Shown piece by piece: positions 22,101-35,954 of a stretch of 64,000 nucleotides of DNA (position 1 is its first letter; each line of letters opens with the position of its first letter). The DNA is from Epinephelus fuscoguttatus. Its lineage: Eukaryota; Chordata; Actinopteri; Perciformes; Serranidae. Where the stretch lies: assembly GCF_011397635.1 (NCBI RefSeq), contig NC_064755.1:39476059-39540058 (forward strand). Direction: 5' to 3'. Position numbers and translations under genes: made by a program. The notes under the pieces were generated by a model. That model saw nothing but the letters and a program-made list of their open reading frames with translations, was not told the DNA's origin and did not search any database.

Positions 22101-25100
22101 TGTCAAAATTAATGTATGAATTCTTGAGTTCTTGAGTCAAGTTCTAATTCTAATCAGTTCATTCTTGAGTGCAAGAGGACATTTGTGCCAAATTGAGGAA
22201 TTCCCACATGGTGTTTTTGAAATATTGCGCTCAAGAGAATGGGACACATAAGGTCACAGTGACCTTTGACCACCAGATTCTTATCAGTTCTACCCTGACT
22301 CAAAGTAGACGTTTGTGCCAAATTTTAAGAAAATCCCTCAACGCGTTCTTGAAATATTGAGGTTCACGAGAATAAGATTGATGAGGTCACAGTGACCTTA
22401 ACCTTTGACCTTTGACCACCAAATTCTATTCAGTTCATGGTCACATCCAAGTTGACGTTTGTGCCAAATTTGAAGAAATTCCCTCCAGCTGTTCTCGGTC
22501 TTCTTGCATTCAAGAGAATGAGACCGATGAAAACATAATTCCAGAAAAAAAGATTGTGGACGCAGAGGCACAACCCCCCAAAAAACCTTTTAGTTTGTAA
22601 GTCAGAGCAAACACTTCCTGTTAACTGCTGTTCGCCAGGGGTGGAAAGCAACCATGTACATTTACTTAAGTACCGTACTTCAGTCCAGCTTTGAGTAAAT
22701 GTACTTGAACGTTACTTGTTTGTATTTATATTTTCTGCTACTTTACACTCCTACTCCACGACATCTCAGAGGGAAATACTGTGCTTGTTACTGCACTACA
22801 TTTATCTGACAGCTTTAGTTACTTTTCAGATTAATAATACAAAATATAAGTGACAAATAAATTATGACTTATTATTAAATACAAGATAAACTTTATTGAT
22901 CCCTTGGTGAAATTTCCAAACTACCCAGCAGTATATAAAGTTATTGAAATCAGCTCCAGCTACAACATTAAAGTGATGAACATATTAATGCATCAATAAA
23001 TATAATACAATAATGTATTTTATTCTGCATGATGAGTACTTTACTTTAGGTACTTTTAGTATTTATTGAAACTAATAATTTTGTATGTATAGTTTTGTAA
23101 CAGTTTGAATACAGGACTTTTACCTGTAACGGAGTGTTACTAATATCTGAGTTTTACAAATATTTTACAGTAAATAAATCACATTACATGACTTTTATTT
23201 CCTCTGAATGACAGAGTATTGACACTGAGGTGAACTTTCACCCAGACTCAGAATAAACAGACGTCTGGACCAAACACACACAGAACACACACATGTTGAC
23301 TCTTTGGAGTCATATGGGGATCATGAATGTATTTAAACCTTTCCTAATGTTTCCGTAGTGCAGACGACTATAGTACATGACGCTGTTGTAAGGACGACAA
23401 AGAGGCTTTACCAAACTGAAATCAATAATTCAGTCTGTACACAAACTGACTTTTCATCTCCAGCTGACAACTTCAAGTCTCTAAAAACAGACGTGACAAA
23501 GGAAAAAAGCTTTAAGAAAGTGTGTGTGTGTGTTTTCCCAATTTTGTCAATGTATACATGACAAAATAGAGACGTTAAATATCTTCTTCCTGATGTCTGT
23601 CTACCTTCACCTCATCACTGAGCCAACTCACTCAGGGAACATTTTACTGATTTCTGTTTCCTAATCAAGAATTTCAAACAAATTGTAATTAAAGCAACAC
23701 TTATTAGTTTTTTCTAGACATGTGAAGGGTTCTCATTTTATGTTATGTTCAGTTCAATGCAATGAACATTTTTAAATCATATTTGGACAAATTCAAATGT
23801 AATTTTGCACAATGTTTGAAATTTATTTACTTTAACATTGCAATTGATTTAAAACATCACTCAGACCTCATTTGCATTTGTTCTGCTGTGGAAAGAGTTC
23901 TTGTTAAGATCATAATAACTATCACATTTGATTTTAAAAAGCTCAGCTAATCACTTGGTTTATGTTTCAGTGGAGCTGAGTTTATGATCTGTTGTTCTTA
24001 TTATATGTTTTGTTCCAGTTGTCATACAAACAGTCATTGATCCTCTCATTCAGTAAATAAGATAAGATAGAACTTGATTTATTCCGAGGGTGAACCACTG
24101 ATACTACCTGTTATATACAGAAATACTTATTTCTGTGCTGCTACACAGTCACATTGATTTTACATTTACAAACCTTTTTCACTTTTGTGACACTGGAATT
24201 CAAAATGACATGGATAGGTAGGAGAAACACAATGTTGTCTTAAACTGGACCTGTATTTTCAGCTTTGTCCATTTTTTTTAAACTCTTTTGAAAAAGAAGC
24301 AGTCTGTTGATGGAAGACCAACACAGCGAAGAAAGAAATTTGCTTTTTAAATTCACCCGACTTCATGTGGCCACGTTTTAAAAGAGACAGATGGTTTGAG
24401 ACGAACCGACAGCTTCTCCACTCACCTTGATGTCTTTACCAAACAGGTTGGCGTAGAAACACAGCCAGTTCCTGGAGATGTAGAGTCGTCCCTGCAGCAG
24501 GATGTCTCGTAACAACGCACACGAATACACTACAGAAGAATAAGAGGAGAGGAGATGGGAGACAGGATCAGACAGGGAGAGTGACAGTTGATTTTTACTG
24601 CATCCCTGATCATCAGGAGCTGGAAACAAATATAAAAACAGATTTATTTCACTGGAAACAACAAAAGACTTAAACAGGCGAAAGATCAGGTGATAGACGG
24701 ATGATAAACAGTGCAGCTGAGGTGAAACATCTGTCCTGTCAGTCGTTGTCCTTCTGACCTCACAAACAGTCCTCACCTTTCATCAGGATCTCCTCTTTAG
24801 GAACCGTCTGGAACAGTTTGTGGTACTGAGAGTTGTATTTGCTGACAGTCTGCAGAAGAACAGAGTTAATGACAGACAGATTCAGATGTTTATGTCTTCA
24901 ATAATCATGTCTCTTGGTTGAGATCAGTATAATAATTGATGTGTCATTTGTCATTATTATTACAGAGAGAACTGAGACTTTTGTTGCTGAAGATAAGACA
25001 ACCTTTATTTACTCTGAGAGAAATTGTTGTTGTTGTGTGCAGCACAAAGTAGTTTATCACTAAAGGTTTAAGTATAAAAATATCAACAAACAAGTATCCA

Positions 25101-28100
25101 TAAACAAACAAAGTGTGCAGATGTATAGACGAGAAGTGGCATGTATCCATGTATGTACAATATGAAATCTGAAGAACAGATAAGTATGTATGGTTAATTA
25201 AAAAAATTCAGTGATTATGTACATGATATTACACGTAATGTCCGTTAAATCAAAAAGTTGTAATGATTTAAAGGATGGAAGGACAGTAATCCAGAGATGG
25301 GGTTCCACAGGGTTCTGTTCTTGGTCCATTGCCGTTTTCATTATACGTGAATAACAGGCTTCCTAATCAGGACTTCAATGTCCATGTTTATGCAGATGAT
25401 ACAGTTTTATATGTTCCAGGCTCTGACTCATCTTCAGTCTGCTTTTCATGCTTTTTACCTATCACTTCTTTCTCATAGACTTGTTTTAAAAATCAGATAA
25501 GATGGCGTACATCCACCAGATTAATTTAAACTTAAAATGGTACCAATACCATAGCATACAAAGTGAGGAGGTTGGCGTGACAGCAAAGAGTGATTTTAGG
25601 TTTCAGTCAACTTTAATGTCTGCACTTCATTACAAAGATATTCTGTCAATTGCTGCTCCCCTATGAACCAATGCGCAGCCTCAGCTCCTCAGGCAGGGCT
25701 CTGTTGGCTGTTCCTTAGTCCTGGCTCAAAACTAAAGGCCTGTCTCAAATAGAGGCCTGTTCTGGTTGCCAAGCAGTTCATTCTCTCTGATGCACTGTCC
25801 ATCTGAGCTAGATCAAATGAATGATTCATAAATGACATGTTATATGAAGCCTAATTTCTAAACAAGTAATATTCATACTGGTTTAAAGAAACAATTTGAT
25901 TGTATTTCCTGATCTTTGCTGAGCAACCGTTTTGTATGAAAGGAATTAAAGGCTTGTCTCAAATATAAGGCTGTTGATCTCAGTGATTTAAGCACATAAT
26001 AGCCCGGGCTATTAATTAAAGGTTTACAGTAAATATAATTAATATTTGTTCTATTATCAATATATATCACAATGTGATGGACATTCGAGAGCTTTTCTTA
26101 ATTTTAGAAATGCTGTATGCCAATAAATGCTATTACTGATACTTTAAATATATTTCAGTGTTCTTTTACTCATGTACGGTTTTGACTACAGGACTTTTAC
26201 TTGCAGTGGGAATATTTTTAGTATTATTTTACTGTTGAATTGGTACTTTTACTTAAGAAAAGGGTCCTGTAAGTGAACCACTTCTTTCGGGAATATTTTG
26301 CCTGAGTATTGTTTTGGTTCCTGACATGTGGGTCACAACTTACATCATCTAAATACACCTGCGTGTGTTTATTCTCTGTGAGACGGTGACTTCCTGCCTT
26401 CCTGTTCCTGTCTGAAACAACAAAGACTGAAACAACAGCAGCAGCTCGACGCCTGCTCCACCTGAAGCCTTTGAAGACTGGCTGAACATTTGGGTCATAC
26501 TAAAAGCTCCAACGCTGAGGAAGTGTTGTAAGAGAAACAGTGTCATTGATCCTGCTGTCTCTGTAGTTTCAACTCGTACTTTCAGAGGTTAGTTTGATAC
26601 GTTATTTGAAATATATGTTTAAATTCAAATGAACTGGAACCAGTGTGAACTGGTTGGCTCACTTCTCTTCAAACTGTAAAGTTAAATACATAAATACAGA
26701 GGTTTTTTTTGTTTTGAGCCTTTTATCAGGTGTGAAATGATACAGAGACGTCTCCAAAAACATTTCTACCATAATTCAAAATCATCAAGAGTGAGCAGGC
26801 CTTCCTAGTTCTTCTGGAAAAACTTATGTTGTTTCTTCAAACCTGGATGTTGCTCAGGACCAGAAAGAAGCACAATATCTGCATTAGATACTCAAATTTC
26901 CTAATTATGTCACTCAGGTGTGAAGACTCTGAGCCATATTTATAAGAAAATGATGCACATGCATGTGGTGTTGCTGACACACCTTCCTGTGTCTTCTGTA
27001 AATCCAATCTGTTCTATATTTATATCTGGTCCTCAGAGGTGGAAAGTTTTAACTGACTGTTGCAAATGAGTAAACGCAGCAGAACTTATCTCTGTTAACA
27101 CATCTCCTAAATGCACTCACAACAAGAAGAAATACACACCCTGAAAACACTATATGACACGCAATCTGTGACGGCAGCTGCTGCAGCTGTTTGATAAACC
27201 CACTGTGTGTCTGGAGAGGAATCTTTTATTTTAAACTTGTATCTGATATTTAATCTGTGAGTGTCTGATGGTGGACCGTAACTTTCTGTCTGCTGCAACA
27301 GATTCCTGCCTCACACACACTCAAACACAAACACACCCCTGACCGTGTTCCCATGGAGACGAGACAGACGCCGGAAACTTCTGCAGAGACTTAAAAAAAG
27401 ATATGAAAGGACTCCTGCTGGTCTGCCGTCATCTCTGGACTTCTGAGCACAACTACAGAGCTGTGAGTGTGTGTGTGTGTGTTGGTGGGTGGGCGTGTGT
27501 CCTTATATCGGCCACATGCATCTGTAGGTGTGGTGAGCTGAGAGACATGTCGTCACTTTTAGGTCAGCTCACATTGTGCTGCTGAGTGTTTGTGTTGCTG
27601 AGTGAAGGACTCACTGATCCTCTGTAACACTTCTTCACGTCTTCGTAGGATAGGTCGTCGATCAGCTGCAGCCTGTGGGACACAACATAACTCATCACGT
27701 TATTCTGTCTTAATAGACAAAAAGTACAGTTTCTTCTCGCTGCAGGAGCAGAGTGCTGAAGAGCTGAAACTGGAAAAACAAGAACAACAAACAATGCAAA
27801 AAGTGCTTCTAGGTTGTTTTTTTCTTAACATAAGAAAAAAATTCTAACACAAAGAAATGGAAATTCATCTTTAAAGTGGCTTAAAGAGAAGTAGGTAAAA
27901 AAAATGCATAAACTTTAACGGGGCAAAAAGTGCAAAAATTAGAAAAACACAAATTATATGCTGTTTTTAATTTCCACATTTACGTCGCCACCTACTGAGG
28001 ATAACTATGTGGGTGAAAGTTCCAGAAACAGGTAATAGCTGGAGGGGTTACATATCTTGTTTGGCCTGAGAATGCCGCGGGATCCCCCAGTAGTAACTTG

Positions 28101-29852
28101 AAAGCCGGGGACATCGGGAATACTTTGCTCCGCCTACCAATGGAATTGTTCTGTACCGTCCCCATGTTTGGTCCCCCCTCTGTTGGGGTACCTAGCACAC
28201 AGATCTGGTACTAAAAGGTGGAGCTGTGAACACTGCAGTCTGATTGGTCAGTAGAGGACAGTCACTCTGCTCAGGGCTGAGTTGTGTCTGGTTTTGAGGC
28301 TCATGTAACCACTGTTCATACTGTGGAGAGTTTTATTAGTAAACTGTAACTATAAAATGAAAGGATGTTTTGCTGCCTCTCACAGCAGCTGGAGTCTGAG
28401 AAAAATAATTCACTGGGTCTACTGCCGGCAACTTTTAATCTATGAGTTGATGACGTAAATCCATCAGCACACCTTTAATTTCACTGTGACAACGTTGACC
28501 ATCACTTTAGTTTGTGTTGTCTCTCTTGGATGACACAGACTTCTAGTAATGAGCGGATCTTCAAGCATTTATATATTAATTTTGACCAGGTTACCTGAAG
28601 TGCATATATTCTAATCCTCACTCAGAGAAAAAAAAAAGTAGCGTAGAGTGTCGCTCCTGTGGGCCCCGACAACACTAAACCCCTGAGCTTGCCTGAGAAG
28701 GACTAAATGCACAAAGCTGCTATTTTTAAATATCCCATGGAGAGAGACTCTCACTGCAGCCTGTTTTATTTTGTTCTGAAAATGTCAGCATGCAGACTGA
28801 TAAAGTAGGAAATACAGTGAGTGCTAGACGGAGCAGTGAGTGACAACAACCCTGTCGAAGTGAAAGTCCTGTTTGCAGTGGAAACACTAGGGTCTAGGTA
28901 CCATGTCTGAAGGGTTACTGTTGGTTCCAAAGGTACAATACTGAAATTGTTTAAAGTCCTTCCCTCATTACATCACACAGCAGCTTTAATCAGACTGTTT
29001 CCTGTTATCAGGAGCCACGTGGAGGTGAGGATGGAAATGTGACCACAGATAAATGACACACGCACACTGATAATGTGAACAGGCGTTTTCACAAGTGAGC
29101 AATCAGCTGCTTCACTGGAATATATATGACTTAACATTCAGTCATTAATGTATACTGACCGCTCTGTCAGACACTGTGGTGAAAAGACATTGAGCATGTT
29201 TACTGAAGTACAATTTTGATGTCAATTTCCTAAACTTTTTAATTCCTCTGCGCTACATTTCAGATAGAAATAATGTACTTTTTTCTGCACTAAATGTATC
29301 TGACAGCTTTAGTTACCTCACAGATTAAATTCTACAAGACAGTGCTAAAGTTTAAAGTCTTCACATTGGTAGAATTGCAGCAAATTAGTGATCCAGGAAG
29401 ACTTTATTACATTTTATTTGATCCTATTTTTAACCTACTCTAACCTCTCTGATAGTGGCTTAAAATAAAATCATTTTTAAAAATAAGGAGTCTAAAAAGC
29501 TGCCAGTAAAATACAACCACATGTTAATTATTTTATTTATCACAGAGAGTAATTACTGCCAGGTTTCTAAAACAACCAAATTCCCAGACAGAATAAACAA
29601 AGAACAGGAGCTCTGATAGTGAGAGCTGCATCACTGCCGGTAACAATTAAAGATACAAAGAGAGGCATTTACACAGCACAAACACAACGAGCAGCTTTTA
29701 CCAGAAAAATTAAGATTCAAGAGCACGAAGCGAAAAATTAAAACAAAATGTGAATAAAAAGAGTCTGAAGTGTGTTAATCCACTGCTTCTCAAACTGCTC
29801 TCAGGTGTTTGAATGTTGTTTTGACAAATGCTTTTACTGAAACACGTGAAGA

Positions 29853-29891
<39 letters not shown>

Positions 29892-32800
29892 CACTTATTT
29901 GCATCAGGTTTCGCAAATGGAGTCATAAGTTCATGCAAACAGAAAAGCAACTGACAAACACCAAACCCATCGCTATGGCGATTAAATTATCATTAAGCAT
30001 TAATCTGTATGGTCATTATCAGTGGTGAAAAGTAACTATGTACTTTTAATCAAATACGTTACTTAAAGGTCCAGTGTGTAGGATTTAGGGGGGAAATATT
30101 GGCAGGAATGGAATATAATATAATAAGTATGTTTCTTTTAGTGTAAAATCAATTGAAAATTAGATTTATTGTGTGTTTGTCACCTTCAAACGAGCTGTTT
30201 ATATCTACATAGGGAGCAGATCCTCATCTTTGGAGACTGTCATGTTGCACTGTCATGTTTCTACAGTAGCCCAGAATGGACAAACCAAACACTGGCTCCA
30301 GATAGGGACATTCATGTTTTTGTATCGGCCACCATAGTTAGCAGCCCCTCCTTGATAAGCAGTAGAAAAACACTGATTTGTAATGTGAAACTGCTTTACT
30401 CAGTGTTTCTACTGGTTTAAATCACCTGGTCGGTTTGTTTTAGAGAGGAAGAGACCTCTGTGGAAAACTCAGGTCCCAGTGAAAACCTCCTGAACAATAA
30501 ACACTGAAGGACTTCTAACCAGGAGAAGATTCAATTGGTTGCAATCTTCAATCCTCACCACTAGATGCCGCTAAATCCCCCTAAATCTTACACACTGGAC
30601 CTTTAAAAAAGGAAATTCTGACATACTTGCTCTGTACTTGACGACTTTCATTCTGTGCTATTGTAACGTGAGGGTTTGATGTGTGGTGGTTGGGTCACTC
30701 TTCTGGAGTACACAGCAGGATGGAGACGGATATTCTCTTAAGCAGCACTTCACTATTCTCCACACATCAGCAGACTCCCAACAGCCACCTCTCCTGGGTA
30801 CACTTCCTTGTTATGGGTCACATGTCTCTTAACTAACCAATGAGAAGCTAGAGCGACTGAGGTAAATGTGTGTGAGAATTATTGAGACAGATCCAGCAGA
30901 CTATTTAACCTTGTTTTAACAATGCTGTTGCGAATATTTTATCATGTAAATGTGAACATAAGTGTGAACATAAATGTGCAAATAGTTAACTGTACAAACA
31001 CTGTAAATGTTTATTTTTACATAAAAAAAACATTACATAATGCAGTATATATATACACTGAACAAAAATATAAACGCAACACTTTTGTTTTTGCTCCCAT
31101 TTTTCATGAGCTGAACTCAAAGATCTAAAACATTTTCTATACACACAAAAGATCATTTCCTCACAAATATTGTTCACAAATCTGTCTAAATCTGTGTTAG
31201 TGAGCACTTCTCCTTTGCCGAGATAATCCATCCCACCTCACAGGTGTGGCATATCAAGATGCTGATTAGACAGCATGATTATTGCACAGGTGTGCCTTAG
31301 GCTGGCCACAATAAAAGACCACTCTAAAGTGTTCAGTTTTATCACACAGCATAATGCCACAGATGTCGCAAGTTTTGAAGGAGCATGCAATTGGCATGCT
31401 GACTGCAGGAATGTCCACCAGAGCTGTTGCCCGTGAATTGAATGTTCATTTCTCTACTATAAGCCGTCTCCAAAGGCATTTCAGACAATTTGGCAGTACA
31501 TCCAACTGGCCTCACAACCGCAGACCATGTGTAACCACACCAGCCCAGGACCTCCACATCCAGCATGTTCACCTCCAAGATCGTCTGAGACCAGCCACCT
31601 GGACAGCTGCTGCAACAATCGGTTTGCATAACCAAAGAATTTCTGCACAAACTGTCAGAAACCGTCTCAGGGAAGCTCATCTGCACGCTCATCGTCCGAT
31701 CTTGGAGGTGAACATGCTGGATGTGGAGGTCCTGGGCTGGTGTGGTTACACGTGGTCTGTGGTTGTGAGGCCGGTTGGATGTACTGCCAAATTGTCTGAA
31801 ACGCCTTTGGAGATGGCTTATGGTAGAGAAATGAACATTCAATTCACGGGCAACAGCTCCGGTGGACATTCCTGCAGTCAGCATGCCAATTGCACGCTCC
31901 CTCAAAACCTGCGACATCTGTGGCATTGTGCTGTGTGATAAAACTGAACACTTTAGAGTGGTCTTTTATTGTGGCCAGCCTAAGGCACACCTGTGCAATA
32001 ATCATGCTGTCTAATCAGCATCTTGATATGCCACACCTGTGAGGTGGGATGGATTATCTTGGCAAAGGAGAAGTGCTCACTAACACAGATTTAGACAGAT
32101 TTGTGAACAATATTTGTGAGAAAATGATCTTTTGTGTGTATAGAAAATGTTTTAGATCTTTGAGTTTAGCTCATGAAAAATGGGAGCAAAAACAAAAGTG
32201 TTGCGTTTATATTTTTGTTCAGTATATATTACTAATTTACCTGGTTGTACTAAAAGTATCTAAAATTGGCTCAACATGATGAACATAAACAACTGTAACC
32301 TGCTGCTACATGAGCGATTAAAACAGAATTATATACTATCTATAATAATATGACCCCTTCTGCATAACAGGAACTTTTACCTAAAATATATTTTGCTGAT
32401 AATACTTCTGTACTTTTACCTCAGTAAAACACCAAGTACTTATTTTGTAAATGTGAAAAAGTCAACTGAAAATGGGGGATGAGAATTCCCATCAGCCACA
32501 GGTTTTAGATGGTACACTGGAGCATGGAGAGTTCAGTGTGTGTGTGTGTGTGTGTGCATGTGTGTGAAAGGAGTGATTGTCCACAGGAGCTACTGGGAGG
32601 CAGACACACACACACACAGATAAAAGGAGTAATTATGCAAACAGTTTGAGGCTGAATGGAGAAAGTGGAGCAGAGAAAGAGGTCGAGTTCACACTCCGCC
32701 GACACGTCTGATAATCTCCTGTTTGCATGCTGAACACAGTTAAAACGATGCTGAACATTTGCTGACTGTTTGATACAAAGTGAAGTTTAATTAATATTTT

Positions 32801-35539
32801 ATCAGAACACATTGTTGATCCTGTTCAGTTTTCTAGCAGTGTTGTGTATTCTGTAATCAGCTCTCTGCTTATTGTTGTTGATTCTGTGCAGGATTCAACC
32901 TGCTCACACATGCAGAAGGGATTCATGGGGAGTGCTGCATGGACATAATGCAGAAGACATTCCAGCATGAGTTCAGTATGACAGTGTTGGATGACTCTAT
33001 TGAGTGTCTTCTAAGACTTTAAGGGTACAACAGCAACTAAAAATAGACTTTTTAAAGCCCTAGTATTCACAAGAGACAGATTTAAAACAACTCTTAAAAA
33101 TACATCATCTAAGATTTTGTGAAATACACTTTTGGTGTATGATTGTCAATATGGACGGGACGCTTCGGAAAACTTGGCAACCCCTCTTTGAAAAATGGTT
33201 CCCATTGTTCACAACGTAAAATTGTAATAACAGATATGAAAATAAAACTGTGAAATACTTTTAAGATCTTGACACGCCAAGCTGATGGTCATCTGTCAGT
33301 CAATGTTGGGCAATCAGTGAGCATCTGTTGCCCTTTTTTTGTGCAGCCCTTGGCCTTTGTTGACTCTTTTTTGGCGGATTCAGCATCCCAAATCCGTGTT
33401 GGAGACGGTAGAGCCTGTCAGTGAATGAAATCACTCTGAGTGGCAGTTCATCTCAGTGCATAAGAAGAGAAGTTGAAGTGAGGAAAGTAAACAAAAAGCT
33501 ACAGTCAAGAGGGAGTGAGACCAAAACAAACCTGTTATATGAGATAAGACGATTTTTTAGTCATTCAGCTCTTCAGAAGAAATTTTGTAACAAAAACACA
33601 ACAATCCTTATTTTGAAAATTTGTTTGTAAATATCCTTTGTTCTCTCAACATTGGGTTGTGTTGTTAATGTGCTAAATGGCTAACTAGCATCATGACCGT
33701 CTTCCGGTTTCCCTTTCTGAATGATGATTAAAGACTACCGCCGTCTGCTGATGTGGTAAGTTATTTCCTTTCACACAGGCACAGAATGTACATGCTGGTT
33801 GGCTGCTGGCTGTGGTCTTTGCAGTGTCTTCAGGTACAACTTTTTTGCTGAGACACAGGCGATGCAAAGGGACGCGACACTCGGTTTTCATTGCTGCTAG
33901 TTCTAAGATGTTTGTTTGGTGCGTCTGGGCCTTTCCTCTTACTTGCTTTCCAGGGGGGAGAAACAAACCACAGCAAAACTAGTCTCACTCACCAGACCTT
34001 TCTCAAGAAAAGAAAGGTCTGGCTGGGCCGACTCTCACTTTGAGATTGGAGAAAAAAACGCCCTGGCTGCTTGTATTTCTTTCAACCAATCACAATTGTT
34101 CTGGGCGGTGCCACAGCAATGGTGCGCTTGCAAAAATATTGCCGGGGGGAAACAGGTTTTGGTGTAACACGCCCACAAAAATATCGCCTACAGGACGTGA
34201 ACCATGGCTGAAAAATGGCTACATCCCCGCAAGATCAAACACCACAAAAGTTAGTAAAGGATATGTTGAAAATGGTTGAAAACTGCTACACAACCGGAGG
34301 TGGTAGGGCGGGACTTCAGCGGGTGGCTCGTTCTACCCAATGAGAGGCTGATCTATGCAGCGAACTTTCGCCCACTCAGACTACAACAAAACAGGTTTCT
34401 ACTCACACACAGATTTATTATCTCTACAAGGCATAAGCCTGGGGGGGACATGGACAATGTGTTTGGTCATGTGTTTACCTGAGTGAAGTATGTGTTTGTG
34501 TGTATCTGTCTGCCCGCAGCTACTCTCACAAACTACTGGACCAATCTGCCTATCCTCTTATTTTGCATAAACTAGTATGACTGTTTGCTTAAGGACCTCT
34601 CGTGGTTGCAGTGACTCCTTAATAGTTGAAAAACATGTTTTATATTGTCACTGACTGCTGACTCTTCTTAGCCAGCTGTGCAGTTTTACAGAAATCATCT
34701 CATATATAAAAACAACCAACCTCACCGTCTGTTCTGGGACACATTCTGGCCTTCGTTGTGGCTTGAAAACTGACATCCATAGAAAAGTTTGGTCTCATTT
34801 TAAACCTGCAGATTAAATCCGTGCCAGATATATTATGATACAAAGACGTTAGGCATGGCACGAGATGAATTAGTCCCTGTTTTTGTTCTCTTTGCTGTCA
34901 TCTTGACTGTAAGGAAGCCAAGAGGGACAATTCCATCGGGTTCTACAATGAGTAAGTAAGGTGGTAGTTAAAAAGCTTATTTTTTTGGTCTGTTTTAAGT
35001 TAATACTTAAGTTAATACTGTTCAATGTTCAGCAATGAACGACATGGATCAAAGATTTCTGGCTGTTTTTTAATTATTAAAATACATTCATCTTTGTAAT
35101 TATATTGTATCTTCACTAAGTGCCTGTTAGCTGGAAAACTGCTCTGTGCAACACACTGCTGCTCCATCAAGGATTGACAAGGCACGTAGTTTTATCAGCT
35201 TCTGAAATACACTGCGGTGCGTCTGTGGAAATTACAAGACTTGTCTTGAGTGGCTGCTCGGGTGGCCGCCTGGTGGAGATCTGCACTCCGCTGAGATTTT
35301 CCAGTTCCCATTAGAATGAATTTCACCGTTTTAAATCCTGCTGCGTCCCGTTGTTTTAGTGCGTGGCTGTTTTGGGGTTTTCAGGGAACATTAGCTTCCT
35401 GTCAGCAGAAGTGAATTAATGCTTTACACCAGCTACACACACACACACAAACACACACACATACCTCCTTCCCATCAGCCTCTCTGTCTCTCTCTGAGCT
35501 CTGCTGCCTGGAAACGTGAGCTGACTGCACGTGCTGCAG

Positions 35540-35571
<32 letters not shown>

Positions 35572-35901
35572 ACACAGCCTCTGATTCGGCAGCTTCTCCT
35601 TGCAGCTTGTTTCGTACGTGACAGGAATAACAGAGCAGTGAGAGACACAGTGAGGTTTTCCCTCTCTGTTTATTGTCTGTCCTGCACGTCTCCTCGGCTT
35701 TCATCTCCCGCCAAACACCCTGACAAACACATACACACTCACACACATGCACACACCCTTTGTCAGGACTAATGATGGAGTTGGTTGATTATGAGGAGGA
35801 GGGATCTGGCGGTGAATCATCCACATGAGGTCTGTTCAAACTCTGTATCATAACTGAGTCTCCTGCTGCCTTCCTGTACCAACACAAGTCAACTCACTGT
35901 T

Positions 35902-35954
<53 letters not shown>

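Larger units (their letters stand above)
22140..22560. repeat. Degenerate ~125-135-bp tandem repeat carrying hormone-response palindromes
   Basis: Three units share GTGCCAAATTTGAAGAAAT, TTGAAATATTG..TTCA, AAGAGAATGGGACA and AGGTCACAGTGACCTTTGAC. Unit starts (GTGCCAAAT) are at about 22185, 22315 and 22461. This type of dispersed repeat is common in percomorph genomes (recollection, unverified). It lies in the gramd2a intron 21713-24425. Confidence 0.75.

Noticed and set aside
24378..24776. 132-codon continuous minus-strand gene
   Set aside because: Only 24426-24529 is coding (a gramd2a exon); the rest of the frame is intron read-through.
31342..31938. Two overlapping opposite-strand 194-codon transposase genes
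   Set aside because: Each frame starts as Tc1 transposase then runs into the reverse complement of the other arm; the element is a palindrome without catalytic domain.
35402..35772. Opposite-strand frames of 116-117 codons
   Set aside because: Largely translations of CA/GT microsatellites (VCVCVC, THTHTH).
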